DNA of 64,000 nt from Palsa-504 sp963806335 (GCA_963806335.1 CAWDXO010000016.1:310001-374000); one strand, 5' to 3'. Positions 1 to 10,467 are shown, counted from the stretch's first letter. Numbers and translations are program-made. The notes: generated by a model not told the origin, from the letters alone.

Positions 1-524
1 TGCAGGCCGCGGAACGCCTGCGCCACGTCGTAGGTGAGCAGGATCGCGATGAGGATGGCCAGGTAGAAGAAGTAGCGGTGCAGGTTCTGCGCGATCAGCG
101 GCACCCGGCTCTCGCCGGTGTACTTGGCGTGCGGCTCGCGCACCGCGCAGGCCGTCGGCGCCCGCCAGAACGCCCGGTAGTACGCCCCCCGGTAGTAGTA
201 GCAGGTGAACCGGAAGCCCAGCACGAACACCAGTGACACGAACGCGTACGGGATGATCGGCGGCACCGCCGGGATCCACTGCCCCAGGGCACTCGAGCCC
301 GGCACGCATTCGCCGCTGACGCACGGCGAGTAGAACGGCGTCAGATAGTGGTACTGCGGCACGTAATACCAGTGGCCGGTGAACACGCGCACGGTGGCGT
401 AGGCGATCCAGATGGTGAGCCCGGTCGCCACGATGCGCGGCGACTTCAACCACTGGTCGGTGCGGAACGTGCGCGCGGAAATCTGCGCCCGTGTTCTGGC
501 CGGCGCTTCCGGTGCCTGCGTCAT
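1..524 (-). CDS. Succinate dehydrogenase membrane anchor-like subunit (3' end cut by window edge)
   Basis: Translating the minus strand from the ATG at 522-524 gives about 174 residues that run off the left edge. The protein has hydrophobic segments around residues 33-50, 88-105 and 150-165, a Cys-containing loop (SPCVSGECVPG) and the stretches CYYYRGAYYR and NLHRYFFYLA. From memory, these resemble the membrane anchor encoded before SdhA/SdhB in actinobacterial Sdh1-type loci (the Rv0249c type), which would bind heme and quinone and pass electrons from succinate oxidation. The sdhA and sdhB genes would lie left of the window and cannot be seen, so the call rests on similarity alone. A divergent gene starts at 692, leaving a 167-base shared promoter region. 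Confidence 0.6.
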   Translation of the reverse strand, partial: MTQAPEAPARTRAQISARTFRTDQWLKSPRIVATGLTIWIAYATVRVFTGHWYYVPQYHYLTPFYSPCVSGECVPGSSALGQWIPAVPPIIPYAFVSLVFVLGFRFTCYYYRGAYYRAFWRAPTACAVREPHAKYTGESRVPLIAQNLHRYFFYLAILIAILLTYDVAQAFRGL

Positions 525-691
525 CTTCAGCGTCCTCGCTGGTTTCGATCCTAAATGTAACGCCACGCGCCGCCCGCCGGCACCAGCCGGCTTTTCGCGT
601 GTCCGATGACCACGAACTTATTCCCTCCCGTCGGGTGAATGTAGTGACCGAGACCTCATCGTGCGTGTGACCCTGGCTACACTCGGCCGGA

Positions 692-1039
692 ATGACGTTC
701 ATCTACCACATCGCCACCGCGGCGGACTGGGCGCGGGCGCGGCAGGACGGGCAGTACACGACCTCGACGCGCGGCCGGACCCTGGCCGAAGAGGGCTTCA
801 TCCACGCCTCGGCCGCCGGGCAGGTGGCGCTGGTGGCCAACGCGTTCTACCAGGGCGAAGCGAATCTCCTGCTGCTAGTCATCGACACCGATCGCGTCAC
901 CGCGGAGATCCGCTACGAGCATGTCCCCGGGCAGGTCCAGCCCTATCCGCACATCTACGGCCCGCTGAACGTCGACGCGGTGGTACAGGCCCGACCGTTC
1001 CGGCCGGGCCCCGACGGGCAGTTCTCCTTTACGGGGTGA
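692..1039 (+). CDS. DUF952 domain protein
   Basis: A 115-residue soluble protein. The opening IYHIA and the segment EGFIHAS followed by a late YPHIYGPLN are typical of the DUF952 family, whose biochemical role is not established. The length matches the family (about 110 residues), so the protein is probably just this domain. It ends against the convergent peptidase gene. Its last codons lie in a 14-base sequence (CTTTACGGGGTGAG) that is directly repeated once, and the second copy supplies the end of the peptidase gene. No signal peptide or membrane segment is seen. Confidence 0.8.
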   Translation: MTFIYHIATAADWARARQDGQYTTSTRGRTLAEEGFIHASAAGQVALVANAFYQGEANLLLLVIDTDRVTAEIRYEHVPGQVQPYPHIYGPLNVDAVVQARPFRPGPDGQFSFTG

Positions 1040-1042
1040 GCT

Positions 1043-3157
1043 TTACGGGGTGAGCGCTCGGCGGAGGAAGTCGAGCTGGAGCAGGAGCAGGTTCTCCGCC
1101 ACCGTCTCCTGCGACGCCATGTGGGTGATGCCGGACAGCGGCAGGACCGCATGCGGATAGCCGGCCGCCAGCAGCGCGGCGGACAGCCGCAGGGTATGGG
1201 CGACGACCACGTTGTCGTCAGCCAGCCCGTGGATCAGCATGAGCGGCCGGCGGGATGCGACGGACCGTTCGGCCGAAGAAATTAGCGAGCAGCGGTCGTA
1301 GGCGTCCTTGTCCCGGTCCGGATCACCCAGGTAACGCTCGGTGTAGTGGGTGTCATACAGCCGCCAGTCCGTGACCGGCGCGCCCGCGATCGCGGCGTGG
1401 AAGACGTCGGGGCGGCGCAGCACCGCCAGGGCGGCCAGGTAGCCGCCGAACGACCAGCCGCGGATCGCGACCCGGCCGGTGTCCAGGTCGGCGAACCGGT
1501 CGGCGGCGGCGCGCAGCGCGTCGACCTGGTCCTCAAGGACCGGGTCGGCTAGGTCGCCGGCGACGGCGCGCTCCCAGCCCGGGCCGCGGCCCGGCGTGCC
1601 CCGGCCGTCCGCGATCACGACCGCGAAGCCCTGCTCGGCGAACCACTGCGAGGTGAGGTAGGCGCTGCGGGTCTTGAGCACGCGCTGGGCGTGCGGGCCG
1701 CCGTACGGGTCGAGCAGAACCGGCAGCCGGCCCTGCCCGGGCCGGTGCCAGGACGGGAACAGCACCGCGGTGCGGATCTCCCGCGGTCCCGCACCGAACA
1801 GGTCCGGGTGGGGAGCGGGCAGCGCCGGGCGTTCGGCCAGCGAGGCCAGGGTGGCCACCGGCTGGGCATCGCGGTATACCCGGACCGTTACGCCGTCGTC
1901 GTCGAGCCCCCGGCCCGCGACGATCGTGATGCCGCCGGCGCGGAGACCCGAGTAGACGCCGGCGCCCTCGCTGACCTGGCTCAGCCCGTCCGGCCCGTAG
2001 GACCACAGCCCGATCTCGGTCGCCTCGGCGGACGCCTGGAACAAGACCGTGTCGCCGTCGATGCCGGTCACGTCGCGCACCTGCAGGCCTGGCGGGGTCA
2101 CCAGGACGCCGTCCTGCCCGGGGGCGGCGATCACCAGGCGGCGGGTGTCACCGGCGTCCCTGGTCCAGACGATCCGCCCGTCCCGGGTCCAGGCGGGCAC
2201 GCCGGGGACGATTTCCAGCCACTGCGGATCGGTATCCTCGCGCAGCACCCTGGTCCGGCCGGTCGCGGCGTCGACAGCCAGCAGCCGCGTCGCCCGCTGG
2301 TCCCGGCTCTGCACCACCACGAGCGGAGGATGCTGGCCCTCCCAGCTGGCCGTGACCAGGTATCCGAACGCGGCGCGTTCGGTGTCGACCGGCACGCTGG
2401 TGCCGTCCAGCCTGACCAGCAGGAGGGATACGTCGGCGTTCGGGGTGCCGGCGGCCGGGTAGGCCACCACCGCGGGTGCCCGCCCGGGGTTGGCCGGATC
2501 GGCGATGTGCCACCGGGTGACCGGCGTCTCGTCCACCCGCGCGACCAGCAGCGCCGAACCGTCGGGGGACCACCAGTAGCCGCGGTGGCGGTCCATCTCC
2601 TCCGCCGCGATGAACTCGGCCAGCCCGAACGTCACGCCCGCCGCGCCGTCCGGGTCCGCGAGTACCTGGTCTGGCCCGGTCCCGGAAAGCTCGGTGACCC
2701 GCAGCGCGCCGTCGCAGACGTACGCCAGCCGCCGCCCGGTGGGATCCGGGCGCGGATCCAGGGCCGGGGTCTGGGTCGGTACCTCCCGCGGCGAGGCGTC
2801 CTGGCCGGTCAGGCTGACCGCGTAGACGCGCCCCGACAGCGCGAAGACGGCCACCGTCACATCCGCGTCGGTCGCGTAGGCGACGATGCCGCCGGCCTGC
2901 TCCCTGGCCCGTTCCCGGCGGGCCCGCTCCTGCGGCGGCAGGTCACCGGAATCGCCGCCCAGCGTTCTCGGGTCGACGACCAGCCGTTCGGTCCCGCCGC
3001 CGACGTCCAGGACCCACAGGCAGGTCACCGGGTCGCTGCCGCCCTTGGTGCGGAGGTAGACGACCCGGGCGCCGTCGGGGGAGATGCGGAACGCTCGCGG
3101 CACGCCCAGCGTGAACCGTCTGGTCCTGGCTTCCTGGCGGGGGAAACTGTCGGTCAT
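1043..3157 (-). CDS. S9 family peptidase, dipeptidyl peptidase IV type
   Basis: About 704 residues from the ATG at 3155-3157. The open frame continues upstream but runs antisense into mshB, so this Met was chosen. An N-terminal beta-propeller-like region (to about residue 450) is followed by an alpha/beta-hydrolase domain. The nucleophile motif is GWSFGGY, the acidic residue lies in HGLADDNV and the catalytic His in GITHMAS near the C terminus. The motif EEMDRHRGYWW near residue 190 fits the DPP-IV substrate-binding Glu pair. Such enzymes remove N-terminal dipeptides, often X-Pro. No signal peptide is visible, so it is probably cytoplasmic. It is divergent from mshB with a 54-base gap. Confidence 0.88.
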   Translation of the reverse strand: MTDSFPRQEARTRRFTLGVPRAFRISPDGARVVYLRTKGGSDPVTCLWVLDVGGGTERLVVDPRTLGGDSGDLPPQERARRERAREQAGGIVAYATDADVTVAVFALSGRVYAVSLTGQDASPREVPTQTPALDPRPDPTGRRLAYVCDGALRVTELSGTGPDQVLADPDGAAGVTFGLAEFIAAEEMDRHRGYWWSPDGSALLVARVDETPVTRWHIADPANPGRAPAVVAYPAAGTPNADVSLLLVRLDGTSVPVDTERAAFGYLVTASWEGQHPPLVVVQSRDQRATRLLAVDAATGRTRVLREDTDPQWLEIVPGVPAWTRDGRIVWTRDAGDTRRLVIAAPGQDGVLVTPPGLQVRDVTGIDGDTVLFQASAEATEIGLWSYGPDGLSQVSEGAGVYSGLRAGGITIVAGRGLDDDGVTVRVYRDAQPVATLASLAERPALPAPHPDLFGAGPREIRTAVLFPSWHRPGQGRLPVLLDPYGGPHAQRVLKTRSAYLTSQWFAEQGFAVVIADGRGTPGRGPGWERAVAGDLADPVLEDQVDALRAAADRFADLDTGRVAIRGWSFGGYLAALAVLRRPDVFHAAIAGAPVTDWRLYDTHYTERYLGDPDRDKDAYDRCSLISSAERSVASRRPLMLIHGLADDNVVVAHTLRLSAALLAAGYPHAVLPLSGITHMASQETVAENLLLLQLDFLRRALTP

Positions 3158-3211
3158 GTCAGCATCTTGCCAGTTCCGGCCGACCGGGGATCCGCCGGTA
3201 GGCTCGTTACC

Positions 3212-3991
3212 ATGAGCTCGGCAACTCCCGCTGATCAGGCTGAGGGCCGGCGGCTGCTGCTCGTGCACGCGCACCCCGACGACGAGTCGATCGGCACCGG
3301 CGCGACGATGGCGAAGTACGCGGCCGAGGGCGCGCAGGTCACGCTGGTCACCTGCACGCTGGGGGAACTCGGGGAGGTCATCCCGCCGTCGCTGGCGCAC
3401 CTGGCCGCCGGCAACGAAGACAGGCTCGGCGAGTACCGGATCGGTGAGCTGGCCGCCGCCTGCGCCGCGCTCGGCGTGACCGACCACCGGTTTCTCGGCG
3501 GCCCGGGCCGGTGGCGTGACTCGGGCATGGCGGGCACGGCGGGCAACGACGATCCGCGCTGCTTCTGGCAAGCCGACCTGGACGAGGCCGCGGACGCGCT
3601 GCTCGAGGTTATCCGCGAGGTCCGGCCGCAGGTCCTGGTGACCTACGACGCCAACGGCTTCTACGGGCATCCCGATCACATCCAGGCGCACCGGGTCGCC
3701 TGGCGCGCCTTCGAGCTGGCGGAGGCCCGGCGGCCGGTTAAATTCTACGCGACGGCGGCGCCGGAATCGGGCCAGGTCACCACCGAGGTTGACGCCTCGG
3801 CCTATCTGCAGCGCAAGCTCGCGGCGATGCGCGCGCACGCGACGCAGATCACCGTCTCGGCCCCGTTCTTCGCGTTGTCCAATAACGTCAAGGAGGAGGC
3901 GCTCGGGGTGGAGTATTTCACCCTGCTGGCCGGCCCGCGCGGCCCGGCTCGTGGTCCAGGGGGCCGCGAGACCGGCCTGTTTGCCCAGTAA
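3212..3991 (+). CDS. mshB: GlcNAc-Ins deacetylase MshB (mycothiol biosynthesis, PIG-L family)
   Basis: 259 residues from ATG 3212. This zinc-dependent PIG-L/LmbE deacetylase shows HAHPDDES near the N terminus (His and Asp zinc ligands plus the catalytic Asp) and NGFYGHPDHIQAH further on (second zinc His). The insert after GELGEVIPP and the LGGPGRWRDSGM segment are characteristic of MshB rather than generic PIG-L enzymes. MshB removes acetate from GlcNAc-inositol, the second committed step of mycothiol synthesis, which points to Actinomycetota. It is slightly shorter than many MshB proteins (about 290 residues) and ends in a Gly/Arg/Pro-rich tail. It is followed 11 bases later by the DUF6113 gene, a common neighbour. 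Confidence 0.9.
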   Translation: MSSATPADQAEGRRLLLVHAHPDDESIGTGATMAKYAAEGAQVTLVTCTLGELGEVIPPSLAHLAAGNEDRLGEYRIGELAAACAALGVTDHRFLGGPGRWRDSGMAGTAGNDDPRCFWQADLDEAADALLEVIREVRPQVLVTYDANGFYGHPDHIQAHRVAWRAFELAEARRPVKFYATAAPESGQVTTEVDASAYLQRKLAAMRAHATQITVSAPFFALSNNVKEEALGVEYFTLLAGPRGPARGPGGRETGLFAQ

Positions 3992-4002
3992 CCTGACTGT
4001 TT

Positions 4003-4398
4003 ATGAACGTCACGACGGGAAAGCACGGGACGCAGTTGGTGCTTACCTTCGGCGTTTACGGGGTGCTCTTCGTGGTCGGTGCGGTGGAGGGCGTGATCGG
4101 CAGCTTCCAGTACAGCCGGACGGCCGGGTCGGTGCCGCTGGCCGCGATCGCGTTCTGCGCCGGGATCCTGGTGACCTGCCTGCTGGCGGCCTGGGGAATG
4201 CGTTCGGTCAGCGGGGCGCTGATGCCTGCCGCGGGTTGGGTCATCGCCTCGTTCGTGCTGTCCATGCCGGTCTCGAACGGCAGCGTCATCATTACGAATA
4301 CGACGCCGGGCAAGTGGTACCTGTACGGCGGGCTGGTGTGCGTGATAGCGGGGGTGGCCGCCTCGTTCGGTAGCTGGATCAGGACTCAGCCTAGGTGA
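4003..4398 (+). CDS. DUF6113 family small membrane protein
   Basis: 131 residues with four predicted membrane helices (about 12-32, 45-68, 74-92 and 104-124). It matches the small membrane protein usually found just after mshB in Streptomyces and relatives (DUF6113), whose function is unknown. It sits 11 bases after mshB and its stop TGA overlaps the GTG start of the next gene (GTGA), so the three genes are very likely one transcript. Confidence 0.75.
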   Translation: MNVTTGKHGTQLVLTFGVYGVLFVVGAVEGVIGSFQYSRTAGSVPLAAIAFCAGILVTCLLAAWGMRSVSGALMPAAGWVIASFVLSMPVSNGSVIITNTTPGKWYLYGGLVCVIAGVAASFGSWIRTQPR

Positions 4399-4883
4399 AC
4401 GACGTCGACCAGGCTTCTTTCCGCCGGGCCGCGGGCCAGTTCGCTAGCGGGATCGTGGTCATCACCACCGCCGCGGGCCACGCCATGACCGTGAGCGCGT
4501 TCACGTCGGTGTCGCTGGAGCCGCCGCTCGTGCTGTTCTGCGCGGAGAAGGTCGCCCGTTTCCACGACGCGGTCCTGGAGGCCGGCTCGTGGGCGGTGTC
4601 CATCCTCGCCGATGACGCGGAGAAAACCGCGCGCTGGCTGGCCATCCGGGGCCGTCCGCTGGACGGGCAGCTGGACGGGGTGGCTTACCACCCGGGTCCC
4701 GCCACCGGCGCGCCGCTGCTGGACGGCGCGCTGGCCACGCTGGAGTGCGTGACCTCCGCCGTGCATGACGGCGGTGATCACAGCATCGTCGTCGGCCGGG
4801 TCGCCGCCGTGGACGGTCCGGAGGCCCCGCCGTCACGCGGCCCGCTGGTGCACTACGCCGGCGGCTACCGGCGCCTGCAGCGG

Positions 4884-4886
<3 letters not shown>
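4395..4886 (+). CDS. Flavin reductase-like domain protein; own stop codon not found
   Basis: GTG start at 4395 overlaps the stop of the previous gene. About 160 residues form a complete flavin-reductase-like (FMN-binding split barrel) domain: FRRAAGQFASGIVVITT at the N terminus, TVSAFTSVSLEPPLVLFC, and the terminal LVHYAGGYRRLQ that normally closes this family. Such proteins bind FMN and reduce it with NAD(P)H, often for a partner monooxygenase; no partner is seen nearby. The frame does not stop here. It stays open antisense to rocD until 5675, which would add about 263 unrelated residues. The end given is the domain boundary, not a stop codon. A one-base insertion at TTAG would explain the lost stop, but removing it would also change the rocD end. 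Confidence 0.65.
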
Positions 4887-6087
<1,201 letters not shown>

Positions 6088-6110
6088 CGTGGTCTCCAAT
6101 CACGAAAGCC

Positions 6111-6950
6111 TTACCGGCGCAGCTCCAGCGTGCAGCACTTGGCGCCGCCGCCGCCCTTGAGCAGCTCGGACATGTCGACCCCGACCGGGCTGAACCCACG
6201 CTCGCTGAGCTGGGCGGCCAGACCGCGGGCCTGGACCGGCAAGACGACGTGCCGGCCGTCGCTGACCGCGTTCAGCCCCAGCACCTCGGCGTCTTCGTCC
6301 TTCGCCTCGATCAGCTCGGCGAAGTGCTCCGCGATGGCTGCCCGGCCCGCGTCGTCGAACGCGGCCGGGTAATACATGGCCGTGTCGCGGTCAAGTACGC
6401 ACAGCGCGGTGTCCAGATGGTAGAAGCGCGAGTCGACGAGGCGCAGGCTCACCACGGGCCACCCGAAGGTGGCGGCGAGTTCCGCCGCGGTGCCGGAGTC
6501 GGTGCGGAAGCCGTGCCCGGCCAGCAGTACCCGCCCGGTGAACAAGACGTCGCCCTCGCCCTCGTGGACATGTTCGGGGGTCCGCACGTCGGCATAGCCG
6601 TGGTCCCGGAACCAGTCCAGGTACGCCACGGCCTCCCCGGCGCGCTGCGGATAACGGAACCGAGCCCCGAGCACCCTGCCGTCCACCACGGTGGCGCCAT
6701 TGGCGGCGAACACCATGTCCGGCAGTCCGGCCACCGGTTCGATCGTCTGGACGTCGTGACCGAGGTCGAGGTAGACCTGCCGGAGCTCCGCCCACTGCCG
6801 CATGGCGCGGGCGGCGTCGGTGGGCTTGCCCGGCTCCATCCACGGATTGATGGCGTACGTGACGGCAAAGTGCACGGGTGGGCACATCAGGTATCCGCGT
6901 GCGGTCGCCTGCCGCCGCGGGCCGTCTGCGCTGCGCTCCCTGGGGGTCAT
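6111..6950 (-). CDS. ddaH: Dimethylarginine dimethylaminohydrolase (DDAH-like guanidino hydrolase)
   Basis: 279 residues from ATG 6948-6950. It belongs to the guanidine-modifying fold: MCPPVHFAVTYAINPWM at the N terminus, PDMVFAAN, HEGEGDVLF, the catalytic His in SRFYHLDTALC and the catalytic Cys near the C terminus in GGGGAKCCTLEL. DDAH hydrolyses methylated arginines to citrulline and methylamines, though some relatives act on arginine or related compounds. With rocD directly downstream the pair suggests catabolism of arginine derivatives through ornithine and glutamate semialdehyde. The frame stays open upstream to about 7247; the chosen start fits the family, and an internal Met at about 6891 is an alternative. 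Confidence 0.82.
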   Translation of the reverse strand: MTPRERSADGPRRQATARGYLMCPPVHFAVTYAINPWMEPGKPTDAARAMRQWAELRQVYLDLGHDVQTIEPVAGLPDMVFAANGATVVDGRVLGARFRYPQRAGEAVAYLDWFRDHGYADVRTPEHVHEGEGDVLFTGRVLLAGHGFRTDSGTAAELAATFGWPVVSLRLVDSRFYHLDTALCVLDRDTAMYYPAAFDDAGRAAIAEHFAELIEAKDEDAEVLGLNAVSDGRHVVLPVQARGLAAQLSERGFSPVGVDMSELLKGGGGAKCCTLELRR

Positions 6951-7081
6951 GAGCCAAGGGTAGGGGCTAGCCGGACCGGAAAACATCCGTCGCTCATGCG
7001 TGTCAGCCAAGAATCGTTGCGTAATAATGCACTTAGACGGTGATTTATTGCGTGTTACGGTCTGATGAAGCGCAGGTTCCC

Positions 7082-8191
7082 TCAGGGTTTCCTGGCCACC
7101 CCGCAGTAGGCGGCCGCCTCGGGGCGGGCCGCTACCTCGGAGCGGGCGCTGCCTGGTCCGGCGCTGCCTGGTCCGGCGCTGCCTGGTCCGGCGCTGCCTG
7201 GTCCGGTGCTGGCCGCGTCCGGGCCGTCCGGCCGCCAGCGCGAGCACGGCACGACCCCGGGTTCGATCAGGTCGAGCCCGTCGAAAAAGCTGGCCAGCTC
7301 GTCCGGTCGGCGCAGGACGTACGGCGTCGGCCCGCTTTCGTTGTACCGCTGCTGGGCGCGGTCGGTGCGCTCGTCCCCGGCCACCCCGTCGGCGATCACG
7401 AGATAACTGCCGGCCGGCAGTGCGCCCACCAGCTGGCTGACGATCGAGCGCGCCGCGCCGAAATCGTCAAGGTAGCCCAGGACGCCGAGCATGATCAGGG
7501 CGACTGGCTTGGTCATGTCGAGGGTGCTGGCCGTGCCGGCCAGGACCGCCGCCACGTCGCGCAGGTCGGCGTCGATGTAGCTGACGGCTCCCGTCGGCGT
7601 GCTGGCCAGCATCGGCGCGGCGAGCAGGGCCTTGGCGTGCATGAGGATCACCGGGTCGTGGTCGGCGTAGACGATCCCGGATTCCGGCGCGATGCGCTGC
7701 GCGATCTCGTGGGTGTTTCCGCCGGCGGGCAGGCCAGCGCCGACGTCGAGGAACTGCCGTATCCGGGCCGGGCCGGCCAGCAGGCGCACCGCCCGGACGA
7801 GAAAGGCCCGCTCGGCCCGCGCGGTCTCGGGGAGGTGCGGGAACTCCAGGCCGATCGCCTCACCCGCGGCCCGGTCGGCGGCGAAGAATTCCCGGCCGCC
7901 GAGCCAGAAGTTCCATATCCGGCTCGGATGCGGCACGCTCACGTCGATTCCCGCCGCCGCGGCCCCGAAAGGCTCCGTGTCCCGCCTGGCCAGCTCCGGG
8001 TCATGGTCCGGATCACGCCCCGGGTCACGCTCCGGGTCACGCCCCGGGTCACGCTCCGGGTCACGCTCCGGGTCATGGCCCGGATGACGCGCCGGGTCAT
8101 GGCCCGGGCCTCGGCCCGTCGGCTCGGGGCCAGCTGGACGGCCGGCCGCAGCCGGGGTTGGCTTTGCTCGGGGGGCGCGCCTGCGGAACAT
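7082..8191 (-). CDS. SAM-dependent methyltransferase (Methyltransf_19/DUF574 family)
   Basis: 369 residues. The conserved core begins near residue 85 with VPHPSRIWNFWLGG, typical of this actinobacterial family, followed by the SAM-binding FLDVGAGLPAGGNTHE, a YADHDPVIL acidic loop and VSYIDADLRD. The substrate is unknown. The core is flanked by low-complexity tails: about ten DP(E/G/H)R/H tetrapeptide repeats at residues 30-65, encoded by 12-base units around 7995-8110, and four GPGSA repeats near the C terminus, encoded by 15-base units around 7146-7206. It is divergent from topoisomerase IB with a 31-base gap. Confidence 0.82.
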   Translation of the reverse strand: MFRRRAPRAKPTPAAAGRPAGPEPTGRGPGHDPARHPGHDPERDPERDPGRDPERDPGRDPDHDPELARRDTEPFGAAAAGIDVSVPHPSRIWNFWLGGREFFAADRAAGEAIGLEFPHLPETARAERAFLVRAVRLLAGPARIRQFLDVGAGLPAGGNTHEIAQRIAPESGIVYADHDPVILMHAKALLAAPMLASTPTGAVSYIDADLRDVAAVLAGTASTLDMTKPVALIMLGVLGYLDDFGAARSIVSQLVGALPAGSYLVIADGVAGDERTDRAQQRYNESGPTPYVLRRPDELASFFDGLDLIEPGVVPCSRWRPDGPDAASTGPGSAGPGSAGPGSAGPGSARSEVAARPEAAAYCGVARKP

Positions 8192-8222
8192 TTCTCAAAT
8201 CCTGCCCGACCGCCTGCCCCTC

Positions 8223-9362
8223 ATGAGGCCGTTTCCGGCGAGCCTGCAGGTTTCCGCGTTTGGCTGCGCGTCGCGGGGTAGAGGGAGAGCCAGCTTATCT
8301 GGGGAGGCGGGACTGGCCAGCGAACGTATTTCTTCGGGCCGGCTGCGGCGCAGCGACCTGACCGGACCGGGCATCAGGCGGGTCCGCGCCGGACGTGGCT
8401 TTCGTTACCTCGCCCCGGATGACCGGCCGGCCGCCGCCGATGAGCTCGCGCGCATCAAGGACCTGGTGATCCCGCCCGCCTGGAAACAGGTGTGGATCTG
8501 CCCGTGGCCGAACGGGCACATCCAGGCCGTCGGGTTCGACGCCGCCGGGCGCAGGCAGTACCTCTACCACCCGCGCTGGCGGGAGAAGCGGGATAAGCAA
8601 AAGCACGATCACGTGCTCGACTTCGCCGCCACGTTGCCCGAGCTGCGTGAGATCGTCTCCCGGGAACTGGCCGGACGGGGCCTGACCAGGGACAGGGTCC
8701 TCGCGGCCGCGGTGCGCCTGCTCGACCTCGGCTTCTTCCGAGTGGGCGGCGACCGGTACGCCGAGGACAACGGCACCTACGGCCTGGCCACCCTGCAGCG
8801 GGAGCACGTCAGTTTCTCCCACGGCGAGATCGTGTTCTGTTATCCGGCGAAAGGCGGCTTCGAACGGGTCCAGGCGGTGGGCGAGCCAGAGGTCGGCCGG
8901 GTGATCCGCGCGCTGAGGTCACGCCGGCCGGATGGCGGCGCCCTGCTGGCCTACTACCAGCACGGGTCCTGGCACCGGGTGCACAGCCCGGACATCAACG
9001 ACTACCTCAGGGAGCTCACCGGCCTGGACGTCAGCGCCAAGGACTTCCGCACCTGGAACGCGACGGTGCTCGCCGCGGTGGGCCTGGCCGTGTCGCCGGT
9101 CCCGCGCACCTCGGTCAGCAGCCGCAAGCGCGCCGTGGCCCGTGTGGTCAAGGAGGTCTCCGGGTACCTCGGTAACACCCCCGCCGTCTGCCGCGCCTCC
9201 TACATCGACCCGCGGGTGATCGAGCGGTACCAGCGCGGCGAGACCATAGCCGGCGCTCTCGGCCGGCTAGGCGAGACCGAGTCCGGCTCCCTCGCCATCC
9301 AGGGCCCGATCGAGGAAGCCGTTCTCAACCTGCTCCGGCCCGGCCCGGCCGGAGCAGGCTGA
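8223..9362 (+). CDS. DNA topoisomerase IB (poxvirus-like)
   Basis: 379 residues. After a poorly conserved 45-residue start come GIRRVRAGRGFRYLAPD, KDLVIPPAWKQVWICPWPNGHIQA and LDLGFFRVGGDRYAEDNGTYG. These are hallmarks of bacterial poxvirus-like type IB topoisomerases, which relax supercoils through a 3'-phosphotyrosine. KDFRTWNATVLAA is conserved and the likely catalytic Tyr is in CRASYIDPRV near residue 330. ATG 8223 is the only clear in-frame start, without an obvious Shine-Dalgarno, so the N terminus is uncertain. It ends 17 bases before the convergent lectin gene. Confidence 0.9.
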   Translation: MRPFPASLQVSAFGCASRGRGRASLSGEAGLASERISSGRLRRSDLTGPGIRRVRAGRGFRYLAPDDRPAAADELARIKDLVIPPAWKQVWICPWPNGHIQAVGFDAAGRRQYLYHPRWREKRDKQKHDHVLDFAATLPELREIVSRELAGRGLTRDRVLAAAVRLLDLGFFRVGGDRYAEDNGTYGLATLQREHVSFSHGEIVFCYPAKGGFERVQAVGEPEVGRVIRALRSRRPDGGALLAYYQHGSWHRVHSPDINDYLRELTGLDVSAKDFRTWNATVLAAVGLAVSPVPRTSVSSRKRAVARVVKEVSGYLGNTPAVCRASYIDPRVIERYQRGETIAGALGRLGETESGSLAIQGPIEEAVLNLLRPGPAGAG

Positions 9363-9378
9363 GGCGAGCCTGGTCAGG

Positions 9379-10467
9379 TTACGGCAGGGACCACTGCTGG
9401 TTCTTGCCGCCATTCTGCGGATAGGTGATGACCGCGTTGCCGTTGACGGTGCTGAAGGCGCGCAGGTCCATCACGTAACCGTTCGCGGTGAACACGTAGT
9501 ACGAGCCCTCCTTCTTGACCACCTGCTCGCCGGTGCCCGTGCAGATATTGATGGTCAGCCGGTCCCGGATGCCGCCCCCGGTAACGCACCACGGGATGTT
9601 GGACTTCTGGACCGGGGCGACGGCCTGCAGGACTGTGGCGCCGTTGTAGCTGGCCAGCCTGAAGGTCTGGTCGGCGCCGCCGACGGCACCGCACGTCCAG
9701 ATCTGCTCCGGGTTGCCGTTAGCCCAGGTGAAGTTGCTGTTATCCAGGCAGGACCCGCTGTGGTTCACGAACGTGGAGACCAGGCCGGTCGCGCTCAGGC
9801 AGTGGCTGACCCCGGTGATGTCACCGTCGGCGGGCAGTGACCCGCTGCTGTTATTGATCGCGTCGAGCCAGTTCTCGCAGGTAGCTGGGCTGCTGTACGC
9901 CCAGCCCCAGCCGCTGAGAACGGGTCCGGCCCCGAACGTGGTGCCCGAGGGGAAGAACTGCTCGACCCAGTTGGTCGTGCTGACCCCGGCGCCGGTGACA
10001 TTCGCCGGGACCCCGCTCGCGCTGGGCGTACCGGAACTGGCAAAGAACGTCACGGCCGAACCCCCGCTGAAGGTGCCGGACGGGGTTCCGGTCACCGTCA
10101 CCCCCGCCTGCGGCGACTTCGCGCCGCTGATGACGGTGAAGGTGCCGCCGTCGCCGATCGTGCCGGTGTACTTGAAGCAGGTTTTGGCCGTGGCGCCACA
10201 GTCCGTCAGGGTCGAGTCGGCTCCGACCAGCGTGACGGTGGCGATCCGGGTGAAGTTGTCGTTGGCCCAGTTCCCGTGGTTACCGGAGTCAGGGTGGGCG
10301 GTGAAGTTGGTCGTCGCGCTGACGGTGGTGGCCGCGCTCGCCGTGCCCGGCACGGCGAAGCCGGCCACCGTCGCGCCCAGTACCGCGAGCCCGGCTATTC
10401 CGGCTCTCGTCCGCGCGGTCAGCCCGCGCGATGTCTTTATCGGAGCGTGCCCAGGCCAAACGCGCAT
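9379..10467 (-). CDS. Secreted protein with C-terminal ricin B-type lectin domain
   Basis: 362 residues from ATG 10465-10467, with AAGGAG 7 bases upstream. A long signal peptide runs to about residue 46 (hydrophobic AGIAGLAVLGATVAGFAV, then GTASAATT, a type I cleavage site). The middle is a Thr/Ser/Gly-rich region with scattered Cys pairs. The last 130 residues look like a single beta-trefoil lectin: CLDNSNFTWANGNPEQIWTC and a terminal NQQWSLP are QxW repeats. The likely role is binding to glycans outside the cell. No catalytic domain is recognised. Confidence 0.75.
   Translation of the reverse strand: MRVWPGHAPIKTSRGLTARTRAGIAGLAVLGATVAGFAVPGTASAATTVSATTNFTAHPDSGNHGNWANDNFTRIATVTLVGADSTLTDCGATAKTCFKYTGTIGDGGTFTVISGAKSPQAGVTVTGTPSGTFSGGSAVTFFASSGTPSASGVPANVTGAGVSTTNWVEQFFPSGTTFGAGPVLSGWGWAYSSPATCENWLDAINNSSGSLPADGDITGVSHCLSATGLVSTFVNHSGSCLDNSNFTWANGNPEQIWTCGAVGGADQTFRLASYNGATVLQAVAPVQKSNIPWCVTGGGIRDRLTINICTGTGEQVVKKEGSYYVFTANGYVMDLRAFSTVNGNAVITYPQNGGKNQQWSLP

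Noticed and set aside
1691..3211. Long plus-strand open frame of over 500 codons before mshB
   Set aside because: It is antisense to the peptidase with Arg/Gly/Pro-rich translation and no domain; a GC-bias shadow.
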